A stretch of 64,000 nucleotides of DNA, taken from NCBI GenBank assembly GCA_047967505.1, contig CM106539.1, one strand, 5' to 3'. This document shows, one piece after another, positions 24,201-35,833 of the stretch. Numbering within the stretch: the first letter of the stretch is position 1; each line of letters begins with the position of its first letter. The notes under the pieces are model-generated. The model saw only the letters and a list, made by a program, of their open reading frames with translations. It made no database searches and was not told the origin of the DNA. Source of the stretch: Dipteris shenzhenensis. Its lineage: Eukaryota > Polypodiophyta > Polypodiopsida > Gleicheniales. The translations under genes were made by a program, and so were the position numbers.

Positions 24201-24784
24201 AAGTTTAGTAACTCAAGGGAGGCACGTAGAATAGAGAATGTGCACCCCTCAAACAATGGAGTTGATGCTGCAGTAAAAAGATCGTCTTGCTCCATGCTAT
24301 CATCCCTCCCTTTGGATTGATGGACATATAAATCCCGCACCATATCATCAAACACCTCCTCCTCCACGGCTTCATGAGGTAATGGTGGAGGGCTACTATC
24401 ACCATCACTCCATGCATTCGTAACGGTCCCTCCTGAAGATCCCACCTCATATCGCCGATACTTCGCCTCCTCACAATGAGCATAAGGCAACGTATGCAGG
24501 TGTGGTACTGCATCTTGTATCAAATTAAAACGGGATCATAACTCAAACATATGAACACCCATAGGTATCTCAATCAACCTTAACTCTTTAACACTTACCA
24601 TGTTTACGATCACATCCCATTCTCCATACTTTGAGATGTGATTGAGTGTAATCCTGCGTGCACGATACATGTTTCCTCGACATTGATTACACATACATTT
24701 GATTTTTTGCTCCAACCACATTTCGCGATGGTGGATACGGAGGGATTCATCCTCACTGGAGCTACTTATTGAAGATGAAGACAT
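21206..24784 (-). CDS. Tnp2-type CACTA transposase, multi-exon, one nonsense codon seen
   Basis: Reading down from MSSSSISSSSEDES (24784), the blocks follow the order of plant Tnp2 transposases. An N-terminal Cys-containing segment (24784-24600) and an acidic segment ending YGWSNASLNALLK (about 24520-24149) come first. Next are LPRENKLPTSRDM and a CPTCG zinc-like motif (24060-23860), then LGLGMDGVNPFGL (catalytic-type Asp, about 23640). After that come LMWMMYDFPSYG (about 23360), ACPVCG (about 23225), LDPMHIFKNV (about 22890), YGLKSHNWHNMLQ (about 22590), the DUF4218-like HLVDEI...ARPEGSMAEGW (about 22180-22040) and a DUF4216-like C-terminal domain (21526-21206). In-frame gaps between blocks look like introns. 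A TGA at 22256-22254, before VMSMEVVCLVEE, interrupts the DUF4218 part and looks like a CGA-to-TGA change. The protein would cut the element at its termini. Confidence 0.85.
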
Positions 24785-24854
24785 CCTACAAATAAACAAT
24801 CCTAAAAATTTGCTCTTGTATTAAATATTTAATCTTAAAACTCTATGGCATGCT

Positions 24855-24990
24855 GTGGCGCATCTAATACCGCATCTAAAACTGCGTCTATTCTGTGGTG
24901 CGCGTCTATAAGTGCATCTAAACCGTGTTGTAGACATGCAATTAAACGCGCATTTAGATGTGTATATAGACGCGCTTATAGATGCGATTT
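24855..24990. promoter_or_regulatory. central motif cluster A, upstream of Tnp2
   Basis: About nine copies of GCATCTA, GCGTCTA or TAGACGC-type heptamers lie immediately upstream of the Tnp2 start (24784). They include 'gcgcatctaataccgcatct' and 'tatagacgcgcttatagatg'. This is the same motif as at the element termini. Its position between two divergent genes suggests a promoter that the TnpA-like protein could bind; this is inference. Confidence 0.6.
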
Positions 24991-25404
24991 TCAAACCTAC
25001 TTTTAGCGCGCTTGCTTTATTCACATACTTTTAGTGTCGCGCAGCTTGCTTTGCTATTAACAGACATAGTTCTGAGCATCCACACTTATCTCCAAGCACC
25101 CACACTTATCTCCAGGCTTACACAATCATCTCCAGGCACACAAGAGAAGAGGGTGAACAAGGAAGAGAAGAAAGAGAAGCAAAGGGTAAACAAGGAAGAG
25201 AAGAAAGAGAAGCAGCTTTGAACAAGGACAAGAAGCTTTCATACCTCTATCGAGGGTTAGTCTCTTTATGGTTGATCTTCTTTGAAAGTTTCTCTCTTTG
25301 GATTCATCCTTTGTCGTATCCAAGAAACGAATGTTTTTGGTACTAGTCTTGTGCTTTTGTGTCGGGTGCATGTCCTTTTTGAGTTTTTAGAATAGTCCGT
25401 CTGT

Positions 25405-25530
25405 CGGAGCATGTCTATAGATGCATCTGAGAGCGCGTCTAAGAGCGCGTCTATAGATGCATCTACTCTATTTTTGGAAACAAATAGATGTCTCTATAGA
25501 CGCGCTGTTATACGCGAAGATAGACATGCT
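25405..25530. promoter_or_regulatory. central motif cluster B, between the divergent CACTA genes
   Basis: Palindromic copies such as 'tctatagatgcatct' and 'gcgcgtctatagatgcatct' occur here, about six in all. They are separated from cluster A by about 0.4 kb holding a tandem 'aacaaggaagagaagaaaga' repeat (25156-25215). Together with cluster A they flank the start region of the divergent transcription units. Confidence 0.55.
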
Positions 25531-25559
25531 CTGTTATTTTTCCCTAGTCTGGCCTTCCC

Positions 25560-26225
25560 TTCCCTTTCCTTTTCTTTCTCTTTCCTCTTCCCTTTCCCTT
25601 TCCACTTCCACTTCCAAGAAAAGGATTGCATATTGAATAATGGAAATAAGTGATTACATGAATGAAGAAAGGGATTGCATGAATGATGGAAAGGGATTGC
25701 ATGATTGAAGAAGGGGATTCCATGAATGATGGAAAGGGAAAGCATGATTGAAAAGAAGGATTGCACTCTATATTTTCCTCTCTTTTTCCTTATCTCTTTT
25801 ATCCTCTCTTTCCTTCTCTTTCCATCTCTCTTTTTCTCTCTTATCTCCTCTCTTTTTCTCTCTTTTTTTCTCCTCTCTTTTCCTCTCTTTTCCTCTCTTT
25901 CCTTCTCTCTTTTATCCTCTCTTTGCTTCTCTTTTCGTGGTAATTTTTCTCTTTTATCTCCTCTCTTTTTCTCTCTTTTTTTCTCCTCTCTTTTCCTCTC
26001 CTTTCTCCTCTCTTTAATCCCCACTTTGTCTCTTTTTTTCTCCTCTCTTTTCCTCTCCTTTCTCCTCTATTTTATCCCCACTTTTTCACTTTTTCTCCTC
26101 TCTTTTCGTCTCCTTTCTCCTCTCTTTTATCCCCACTTTTCCTCTCTTTTCTACTCTCTTTCCTTCTCTCTTTTTCTCTCTTTTTCTCTTTATTTTCTCT
26201 TCTCAGTTCATCAATAATCTTCTTT
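25560..26225. repeat. long polypyrimidine tract inside the CACTA element
   Basis: The plus strand is almost pure C and T for most of this stretch, interrupted at about 25615-25765 by 'gaatgatggaaagggattgc' type repeats. Units such as 'cctctcttttcctctctttt' and 'tttatccccactttt' recur. Long frames in it encode only Ser/Leu/Phe or Lys/Arg/Glu strings and are not genes. It would separate the central motif clusters from the TnpA-like gene. Confidence 0.8.
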
Positions 26226-26681
26226 TTTTCTTTTTTCCAATTCATCATGTGGCCAGGAAGCTCTTTAGGTTCACCTAATCTTTGGGAGACCATCTTTTGG
26301 GAGTTATATAACCTTTTAGGGCACCCTCCCAGTCCTGGGGAGTCATACGGCTACATGACAGGTACTCTAAACACCCCCTAGAAGTTGGTACTACAAATTC
26401 CAAACCACCCCAACCCCACACCAGCTGAGATTACCCTAGCGGAGTCAATAGAGCCTAGTCGGCTATAGAGCCAAGCCCCTTCCCCCATGCCATCAGGAGG
26501 CCCTTCTGCCTCGTAGAGCCGTCAGCGTACTCCCATGTAGTTGAGACTCGGTTCTCCAGCTACGAGTGTTCCACATAGTCTCGTATAGTCGAGAGTTGCT
26601 TCTCCAGCTACGAGTGGCCAGCGTACTAGCTCGACACGACACAGTAGCAGGCATAGTAGCAGGGAGAGCGGTGGGGGATGC

Positions 26682-27469
26682 ATGGCACAATGCTTTGGGA
26701 GGGGTGGTGGTGGGGACGAGGATGATTCATATGATTTAGACGTGCCTCCGAGTGATAGTACGATCTACTATGACATCACTCAGACAGGAGGCATCTTGAT
26801 GGATGCACGGGGGAAGGACATCATGGCCTTCATGCACTCTATAATGGCTAACAATTGTAGAGATTGCTTTATTCACTACAAAGACCATCCAAAGAGGTTG
26901 GCTGATGAGGCCCTCGCTGCTGTTCGGTCTAGGTATCCTAACCTCCCCAATGTTCAGTTCATAGATAAATGGGCCAAGTCAAAGATTGTTACAATACTTA
27001 GCAATAAAAGATCTTCGCTTAAGAGGCAGGCACTAGCGGAGCTTGCCAGGCTCGAGGGAGGTCAACTAGCAAGGGGCCCGCTCCACACCACTCACAAGCA
27101 TGAGTGGAAGAAAGCAATGAAGTCAGTGAAGAAGGAACCCAGTCTATAGCATGTGGAGGCACGAAGGATCCAAATGGAGTAATATGGAAGCATGCATTTT
27201 GGAGTAGGGGGTGTTGAATCATGGGAGGCCCAATTTGTAGGTATCGATCTCAAATTATATTGTTTATGTAGTTTATTAGGAGGTTGTTTCTTTGTACTAA
27301 CCCCTCCACAAATTATGTCATCTTGTAACTTGATATCGTGGGCAGGTACCCTACTCCTATCGAGACAGCCTACCATCGCTACCATTGCAGAGAAGATACA
27401 TGGAGGCACTTCTATAATGATGGGTTGATTACTGAGGAGCAATATATCTGGGCTACTGGAGCGCCTCCT
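26682..27469 (+). CDS. TnpA-like accessory protein gene of the CACTA element (partial model)
   Basis: The main frame (26682-27149, 155 codons) begins with a Gly/Asp-rich stretch. It continues with DITQTGGILMDARGKDIMAF, HYKDHPKRLADEALAAV and QFIDKWAKSKIVTILSNKRS, an arrangement like the DNA-binding/transposase_24-type second protein of plant CACTA elements. A likely further exon follows a 'gggcag' acceptor at about 27337-27469 and reads RYHCREDTWRHFYNDGLITE. A Ser/Thr/Arg-rich stretch upstream (from about 26589) is open in the same frame, so the true start may be earlier. Its place next to the right terminus and opposite Tnp2 supports the assignment; sequence similarity alone is weak. Confidence 0.55.
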
Positions 27470-27679
27470 GAGGTATTTGAAAGTAATTAAATAATGTTAA
27501 TATTATAATTAAAGATTTGATTTTTCATACATTGATATATGTTGTCCCTTGTTTACAGTGCGGTTGGCTGTAAGAATTCAATTATACAATGTGGAAATGG
27601 GATTCCTGTAACTACATAGCACAGACAACATACACAACATTCTATTCAAGCACACAAAATTTAAAAAATATTATGTAGC

Positions 27680-27955
27680 ATGTCTATCAAGGCATCTATA
27701 AACGCGTCTATATACACGTTTGTCTGTTCGAGGGGCGTCTATTTACGCGTCTATAGACCTATCTATAAACGCATCTGTTTTTTAAAATTTCTAGTGGAGC
27801 ATCTATTTATGCATCTATATGCGCATCTATAGGCACGTCTATCTGCTATGTAGATGCGCCTTTAGATTTGAGTCTCTAAACATGCTAATAGACACGACCG
27901 TAAGTTTTTTTTTTAGTTGAGTAAATGCGTCTGTGTGCAGTCTATAGGTGCTTTG
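27680..27955. repeat. CACTA right subterminal motif cluster
   Basis: At least ten copies of GCATCTA, GCGTCTA or the reverse complement fall in this stretch, for example 'acgcgtctata', 'gggcgtctatttacgcgtct' and 'gcatctatatgcgcatctat'. It mirrors the left subterminal cluster. Confidence 0.85.
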
Positions 27956-27968
27956 TCTTCTTGTGTGA
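27940..27968 (-). repeat. CACTA right terminal inverted repeat with TGA target duplication
   Basis: Read on the minus strand from 27965, the end is CACAAGAAGACAAAGCA and continues CCTATAGAC, matching the left terminus at 21 of 26 positions with no gap. TGA at 27966-27968 equals the left flank. Confidence 0.88.
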
Positions 27969-30900
27969 ACAGTTAATAAATTGATCAAATTTGCAAACCC
28001 AATGCTCTTTCATTTTTCCAAAGAAGCATGTCATACACAATTCTTTGATATTATCTTCACTTTCTCTTTTTAGAATATCCATTCTTTTTCCTTGTGTGGT
28101 CCTAGGACTCTCCTGGTCCAAAAAAATTTGGATGATGCATATTGCATATAGTAATCTATCCCCCTAGTTAGCACATATCCCTTGGTCAAATAAATCCTCC
28201 AAGGACAGTGTGCAAGCTTCCAATATGATAACCCACATGTGGAATTGGGAAACATGCATGTGGCAGACTTACCAATCTCTAGCCATCCCTTACATTGGCT
28301 TAGGATATCATGCAATCTCCCTTCTTTCACACGGTGAGAGATATACTTTCAAGAGACACATAATGTATGTAAACTCTTTCCACAAAAAGGCAATCATGTA
28401 CAATATGGTAAGAATGTCATTCTATAGTATCTAAATAGCTTATGTTGAGTTGCCTACTGTAACCTAGTTGCTTCGACAATTGTCCTTTGACCTTGATTTT
28501 TCTAAGACCTGGTACCGAGCTGTACTCAAATGACATTTGCATCAAACTCATATATATTATTTGTTTCAATAAGTGTGTCATGAAGACTCTGCTTAATAAT
28601 TGCATGCTCATACATGTTTCCAAACACATAAGCATACAATAACATACACAATTCATGTTTCCACAGACAAAATAGATCACTATCATGTAAAAAGAAAATG
28701 TACTTACAAAAAAATTCTATGCAAGCACACCAACAATGCAATTTCAAAAATGTGTTGTGGGTCTAACATCGAGCACATAATCCTTATGTTCCTTGCACTC
28801 ATCTCCATGCTTTTAAAATCACTTAAATCAAAGCAGTGGCATGGTGTTTTCCCACCCATAGTAAAATGCTCTCTTGGGAATAAACTAGCATGCTCCTTTG
28901 GATGCTACCTCCTTTTCAAATTCACTATCCATCTCTCTCTGCAAAAGAACTCCAAGAATCTCTAATCTCATTGGATACTAGTGTCTTCTCCCCATTGACC
29001 TTGCAAAAGGACACAATAAAGTTCCTTTCTCAAGCATATACCTTCATATTGAAAAGTGCTTTTGAGGCTAGCAACATTAGTCCTAAGATATCTCACTATG
29101 GTGTATGGAATTAGATGGCATTATGGATTTGTGGACATTCATTCGAGCTAATTATTCTACACTAATTGATTGCATTGTCCCCCTTCACTGTCCTTAATTT
29201 CATCTCTGCTTTATCAATGTCTATCTTTTCTTCCTCCCCCCTGTGCAAAACCTCTCCCTCTATCTCAATATTTTCCAAGGAAAAGGATTTTCAATGTCCT
29301 CCAAAGGGACCCACCAGTGCTCCTATACAAATTGCTCACTTGCAGGTCCTTTAGTTTTTCCCCACTTGCAGGTCCTTTTTGTTTTCCCCTTTGTGCCTTT
29401 GTAGGGGTGATAAGAGGAGGGTTTTCTCTTTGACCTAGTTTGAGAACCTCTTTCTACCCATGAGACTATAAATTGAAGACTAGCCCTACAAAAAGTAGCC
29501 CATACCAAGATTAAGAGATATTGAAGAATTATATGTAAATACTATTAATGACCACACCGCGGGTCATAAAAATTCAAGAAAGGAAAGTATACATGATAAC
29601 TAAGACAAAGTTCTAAATCAATTTAAAAGTTTCAAAAATGTAGGAAGATCCACATGAAAAACCATTCAAGAGAGACAAAAAAGAGTTCTACTACATCTAA
29701 TAGCCCAAAACTAGGGCATCTTGGACACATACAAACCATTGTGTATTAGTAAATATACTATTTGGGTCATTGTTTGCTTGGGTGTAGCCATTTTTGGTGA
29801 GGTTTAGGGCATTTTTTGTATATAGGTGTCTTGTCTAATCCATAACTCATGCATTGCTTAATGGAGATCAGTAGACTTTGTCTTCAAGTTATAGTACTCT
29901 TGAACATGAGACCAAAAAAAGATGGAATAAAGATTTTGAACGAGATCGTGAAAGTATTACAAGGGCTATGTTGCATGGCATGCATCCTAAAGAGTATAGG
30001 ATATAACTCTTTATTCAAAAACATCAAAATTTTGTTTTGCACTTACATGCAACCAAGTAATCATTCAAAAGTACACTATATGGGCTTCTCCTCAACCCAT
30101 CTACACACCTAATTGAGAACCTTAGGTATGGTATAAGGGGCCTCCAATGTTGTGCTAAAATTATGCACACCCATTTGAGGGCACGCTCCATAACTTTTTA
30201 TTGATTTGTTGATAACTAAAACGGATTGAAAATTTGGAATCCAAACTAGTGGGACTACTACATGGTGGTCTTAAAACATTGATAGTTGATCTGATATTGG
30301 TATCTAGATTCAACCTAGAATGGAAGAATTTGAAAATGTGCAATTTGTGCATATGCAAAGATCTTTTAATTTATCCAACACTATTGCAATATGTACTAAT
30401 TCTTTTCCATGCATTTGCTTACTATATGGCTCATAAGCATGCCAAAGGGCATTGCGTTTCATCATACACAGCATCATACCACCCAATAGCATGCCCTTGG
30501 GCCTATTTGTGTTTTGAAGCAATTTAGGCCACATTGCTTGGGATATCCAATTTTGCACTTACTTGGGATATCCAATTTTGTTAATATATATCCGGAGGGG
30601 GGAAATGTTGGTAGTTCAAAATTTTGCTACTCTCGCAAATTTCAAATTTTCACACCTCTCGCCTACAAGTCTTTGAATACCACAACTTGCATTGCCCTGC
30701 ATCCTGCATTGTAATCCATGCTCATCAATCTTGCCCTTGAACATGCATCGAAATCCTCCCTTTCCCTAAGGATGCTAAGACAACCCTTATAGCCCAGAGG
30801 ACTAGCTAGTAGTCGGGTAGTGCATCAAAACATTGAGGTTGGACGACTTGGATAATTTGTGTTCTATTCTTTGCTTGCCTCACAAGCTAGCTGGTCTCTA

Positions 30901-31552
30901 TTCTAGTGGTTCACTAATCGTTGCAATTGTGTCAATGGCAAGATGCAGCTTATCATGGCTTGCAAGAGAAGCAGATAGAAGCTGCGAGATAGGAAAGTTG
31001 AAAAGCTTGATCAAGGCACAAGGAATAAATTGTGGGTCGAGGAAAGCAATGGCATGCTATCAAAATAGAAATAGAAGACACTTTTGCAACGTTTACAAAG
31101 AGAGAAACAACGAGGAGAAAGACAACTTCTTACAAAGTAGCACTAGGAAGCGGTTGTAGCTACATGCCATCAAAGTGAAGAACATGAGCTTAGATTAACT
31201 AGCGGCAAAGAGGGTGACATTTAGCTATGGTGGTGTCCTATGAAACAAAGGAGAAACAAATTGGGTGCACATGTCAAAGATGTCAATCAAAAGGACCACC
31301 ATGGCTCTAGATGTTTGATGCAGAGTGGAAGCAATGCACGATCATCCCGATCTAAAATAAGAAGGACATTCACAAAAAGTAGATGGGATGCAAGAAGTTG
31401 GATGATCATAGCATGCACATGCTAGATACAACGTAGGCTAGTGGTTTCCTAAACTAGCCCAGTGCTTGTCTGTGATTAAGTTTTAGAATAGTTTAATTGT
31501 TTAATTTTGAAATCGGGTTAGCTTGGGCTTAATGTGATTGTCCTTGAGAGTG
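27969..31552. other. non-coding interval, no gene recognised
   Basis: Only short frames occur, none with a known domain. Minus-strand frames at 28070-28330 and 28417-28686 are Cys/Trp-rich but match no family I can name. There is no obvious repeat structure. Confidence 0.45.
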
Positions 31553-31729
31553 CTCTCAACGGAAGCAAGAATGGAAGAAGAAGAGAGAGAGACAGAGAGC
31601 CACACAAGTTTTGGTGGGTGCAGAACCACCCTAATCTTCTCTTTCATTCATTTATATATGTGTTTGAGTATTGTACATAACCGGGGTAAAGGCACAGTGA
31701 CCTTTAACCCCCACAACCTCCCACTTAAA
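31553..31729 (-). repeat. probable 3' LTR (or part) of the copia element
   Basis: Downstream of the polyprotein stop on the minus strand comes a purine-rich AAGTGGGAGG tract (about 31718-31727, the polypurine-type primer). Then follow TGTGGGGGTTAAAGG, a TATA-like ATATATAAATG (about 31650) and a pyrimidine-rich stretch. This is the expected layout of an LTR start. I could not find a matching sequence on the right of the element, so the boundaries, and the identity as LTR, are inferred. Confidence 0.45.
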
Positions 31730-31768
31730 GGACAATGTGCCTTTGAGGGAGAACAACCAGTGAGCATA

Positions 31769-34700
31769 CTATCCAATGCCCATCAATACACGACAATACT
31801 CAAACCGCTGACTAGGGAGACTCTTTGTCAGCATATCTGCAGGGTTATCATCTGTATAAACCTTGACAAGCTCTATGCGCTTGTCCTCAAGTACCTCCCT
31901 GATGAAATGGTACCTGACCTCAATGTGTTTGGTCTTTGCATGAAAGACCGGATTCCGTGCTAGTTGAATAGCACTCATGGAATCACTATGCAATGTCGGT
32001 ACACCTGTATGAATCCCCAAATCTCCCACTAGCCGATCAAGCCATATAGCCTCCTTGCAACCCTCTGTGGCTGCAACATACTCAGCCTCTATGGTAGACA
32101 AAGCAACGCACTTCTGTGCACGAGACATCCACGACACTGCACCACCTACAAAGGTGAACACATAACCAGAAGTGGATCTCCTACTATCCACATGCCCTGC
32201 ATAGTCTGAATCTGTGTACCCAAGTACACGCATGTCTCCTTTACCAAAGCAGATGCACATCTCCTTGGTACCCTTCATGTACCTCATGATGCACTTAACT
32301 GCCTCCCAATGCCTCTTTCCTGGATTAGCCATATACTGGCTAACAACTCCCACTGCAAATGCAATGTCTGGTCTAGTAGCTATCATAGCATACATAAGAC
32401 TCCCAACCGCTGATGCATAAGGAACCTTGGCCATCATGGCCCTCTCCTCTTCTGATTTGGGACTATCTGTATGACTCAGTTTCACATATGGAGGCAATGG
32501 AGTACTCACTGCCTTCCCCCCCTCCATATTGAAATGCTGCAATATTTTTGTAACATACTCTTTTTGTGAAAGCCAAAGGAGTTTCCTACTCCGATCACGC
32601 GTGATGCGCATACCAAGAATATGACTTGCAAGTCCCAAATCCTTCATATCAAAGGCCTCATGCAACTTGGCCTTTAATGCATCTAGCTCATAAGTATTCT
32701 TGCTAGCCAATAGCATATCATCCACATATAGTGCCAGGATTATCAGGCTATTATCCTTAGCCCTTTTAGTGTAGAGGCAGTGATCAATTTCACTCCTCCT
32801 AAAATCCTGGGACTGAATGAAAGCATCAAACTTCTGATACCATTCTCTAGGTGCTTGCTTAAGACCATAGAGACTCTTCTTTAGCTTGCAAACTAAATGC
32901 TCTTTGCCCTTTTCTTCAAAGCCTTCCGGCTGCACCATGTAAATTTCCTCATGCAAATCCCCATGCAAGAAAGCTGTCTTGACATCCATTTGCATAAGCT
33001 CCATATCCTCTACTGCCACTAGTCCAAGCATGCATCTAAGTGTGGTCATCTTCACAACCGGAGAGAATATCTCATCAAAGTCCACACCCTTCTCTTGTTT
33101 GAACCCTTTAGCAACCAAACGGGCCTTGTACCTAGGCACATCATCACCTGTGACCTTCATTTTGTAGACCCATTTACATGGCAATGCTTTCTTTCGATGT
33201 GGCAAAGAAACCAAGTCCCAAGTCTTATTCTTCATAAGTGAACTCATCTCTGATTGCATAGCATACTCCCACTTGCATTGATCCTCACGCATCATAGCCT
33301 CTCTGTAGCAAGAAGGCTCCCCGCAATCAGTAAGCATCACATAGTCTACCCCTGGAACAAACCTATCAGGCGGTCTAGACACTCTAGATGATCTTCTCAA
33401 TGGCATTTCAGCTTGCTGTCCCACCTGCATATCAGCCACATTTGGCTCATCATTTCCACCAATAAATGATCCATCATCTACCCTTGATTGTATACCTGTG
33501 GGAGTACTTGGTGGTACCATTTCCTGCACATTTGGTGCATGAACAGCTTGCTGTCTATCAACATATGCAGGTGGATTCAGATCCTGGAAAGTGATTCTCC
33601 TCATTTCCACATCCCTCATGGGTGCTTTATGCATCTTCTTCTCATTGAAGACCACATCATGGCTGCGTATGATCTTCTTTGCTTCTGGATCCCAGAGACG
33701 ATAGCCCATCTCTCCACTTTCACCATAACCCAGAAAGATGCATTTCCTAGACTTAGGATCTAGCTTCTTTCGAAGCTCTTTTGGCACATGTGCATATGCC
33801 TCACACCCAAATATACGCAAATGAGAGTAAGAGGGCTTCTTGCCACTCCATGCCTCTTCAGGAATACCACCATCCAAACTCTTACTAGGTGATCTATTGA
33901 TCACATGCACTGCAATCTTCATTGCCTCAGCCCAAAAACCACCAGAAAGACTTGCATTGGAAAGCATGCATTGCAACCTTTCTTGAATGGTACGGTTCAT
34001 CTTTTCTGCAACTGGATTTTGCTCTGGAGTACGAGGGGATGTGAGCTCCCTCTTAATCCCACGTGTATCACAGAAATGCTAAAAGTCATGAGAGAGATAC
34101 TCTCCACCATTGTCAGTCCGTAGGCATTTAAGCATTCTACCTGACTGATTCTCAACCAAGGCCAGCCATTTCTGAAATACCTGGAACACATCACTCTTCC
34201 GAGCTATAGCATAAACCCACACTTTCCTAGTTGCATCATCAATGAATGTCACATAGTATTCAGCCCCGCGTAATGACCGTGTAGGCATGGGACCACATAC
34301 ATTTGAATGCACCAAATCAAGCTTTTCAAACTCTTTCTTTCCCCTTCTTTTATGGGCTGATTTATTCTGCTTCCCATAGAGACAGTGCTCACAAAATTCA
34401 AAATCAGAGAAACTCAAATGCGGTACATAACCCAAACGGCATAAGAGTTTCATTCCATTTTGGCTCATGTGCCCCAACCTGCAATGCCACAAAGAAGTGC
34501 TTGGCTGCTCGGTTATTGCAACAACATGATCAAATACCCCTGATACATGTAAGGGATACAAAGTCCCACACTTGGCACCCCTGGCCAAAAGCATCGAGCC
34601 CTTCTGGATTTTCCAACTCTAAAAGGCAAAAGTGGTGTGAAAACCAGCATCATCTAGCTGACCCACTGAAATAAGACTCTTGGTCAGCTTAGGCACATGT

Positions 34701-35833
34701 CTCACATGTTTCAAAACAAATGCAGACCCATTTGCAAAAGAAAACTTTAAGTCACTTGCTCCCACTATGTCACATGCATAGTCATTTCCAAGATGCACAC
34801 AACCTGTCTTTCCACTGTCATAAGTGGAGAACCATTCCCTATGGGGAGTAACATGGAATGAAGCACCAGAATTCAAAATCCAATCCTGGGAATATGCATC
34901 ATCTGAAGTGGTAAGCAACTCTGTAGATAAACTAGACATGAAGAGAACGTCATTGTCACTATCATGTGTGACTGCATTGATCTCCTCAATCTTCACTTTT
35001 CCTTTGTCCTCCCTTGGACTCTCTTCCTTTTGATTTGCACCCCAATTTGCATTCTTTTTCTTATCCTTTTGCTCTCTTTTCAGCTTGTAGCAATCCTTTT
35101 TCATATGGCCCTTCTTGCCACAGTGGTAACACTCAATGTTCCGTGCCCTGGATTTGCTACGAGACTTCCCTTTTTCTTGGGACTTCCCCCTGAACTGTGA
35201 TCTGCCCCTTTGCACATTTAAGGCTGCATCCTGCTTGTTGCCGTCCATAGACTTCCGTCTAATCTCCTCGGCCAACAAGCTACCCACAACATCATCAAAT
35301 TTCAGTACTCCACCAGGTGCAGAGTTATTGACAGCTGTACGGAAGGTATCCCATGAGGATGGCAATGAACATAAGAGAAATATTGCCTTAGTCTCCGCAT
35401 CAAAATTCATTTTTTGAGCCTGAAGCTGGCTGAAAATAATATTGAATTCATTCAAGTGAGAAGCAATGGAGACCCCTTCCTTCATCTGCAGCTCAAACAA
35501 CCTCTTCATGAGGTAAACTTTATTAGAGGCAGTTTCCTTCTCATAAGTGGCACACAGTTTCTTCCACAAATCTTCCGTAGTCTGCTCATTTACTACTGTG
35601 AAATAAACTGACTCTGCAAGATGAAGTCTAATAGTAGACTTTGCTAATGCATCCAACTCATTCCAATCATCCTCAGACATATTTGCAGGCTTAGCTTCAA
35701 TCCCTGCCAAGGGTTTAATCTGCTTCTTTTGAATAAGCACATCCCTTATTTGTTCTTTCCACAAAGAAAAGTTTGTCCCATCAAACTTTTTAATGCTGAA
35801 AAACTCCTTTTCAGACATGGAAGAGGATGCCAT
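31769..35833 (-). pseudogene. copia gag-pol polyprotein with two in-frame stops
   Basis: One frame of about 1,350 codons carries the whole polyprotein. The first Met at 35857 is possible, but MASSSMSEKEFF at 35833 looks like the true start. Domains in order are gag UBN2-type (LWKEQIRDVLIQKKQIKPL), zinc knuckle CYHCGKKGHMKKDC (about 35138-35097), protease (about 34880), integrase HHCC (WHCRLGHM...CEHCLYGK, about 34480-34370), integrase core, RT with YVDDML (about 32720) and RNase H (ending near 31790). TAG codons at 34621-34619 and 34081-34079 interrupt the frame without shifting it. The protease site reads WILNSGAS instead of the usual DSGAS. The first integrase Asp reads HSNVCGP instead of HSDVCGP. 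Both changes are GAT to AAT. The copy is recent-looking but disabled. Confidence 0.9.

Larger units (their letters stand above)
20280..27965 (-). mobile_element. complete CACTA (En/Spm) DNA transposon
   Basis: The element starts with CACTACAACACAAAGCA at 20280. At 27965 it ends with the reverse complement of CACAAGAAGACAAAGCA. The two 26-bp ends match at 21 positions. Both sides are flanked by TGA (20277-20279 and 27966-27968), a 3-bp target duplication as expected for CACTA elements. Inside are a Tnp2-type transposase on the minus strand (24784 to about 21206) and a TnpA-like gene on the plus strand (about 26682-27469). Clusters of a short GCATCTA/GCGTCTA motif lie at both ends and also in the middle between the two genes. 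At about 7.7 kb, with both gene types, it is the size of an autonomous copy, but at least one nonsense codon in Tnp2 makes present activity unlikely. Confidence 0.92.

Noticed and set aside
25494-26217. Long Lys/Arg/Glu-rich frame and its Ser/Leu/Phe-rich opposite
   Set aside because: They are products of the polypyrimidine tract inside the CACTA element.
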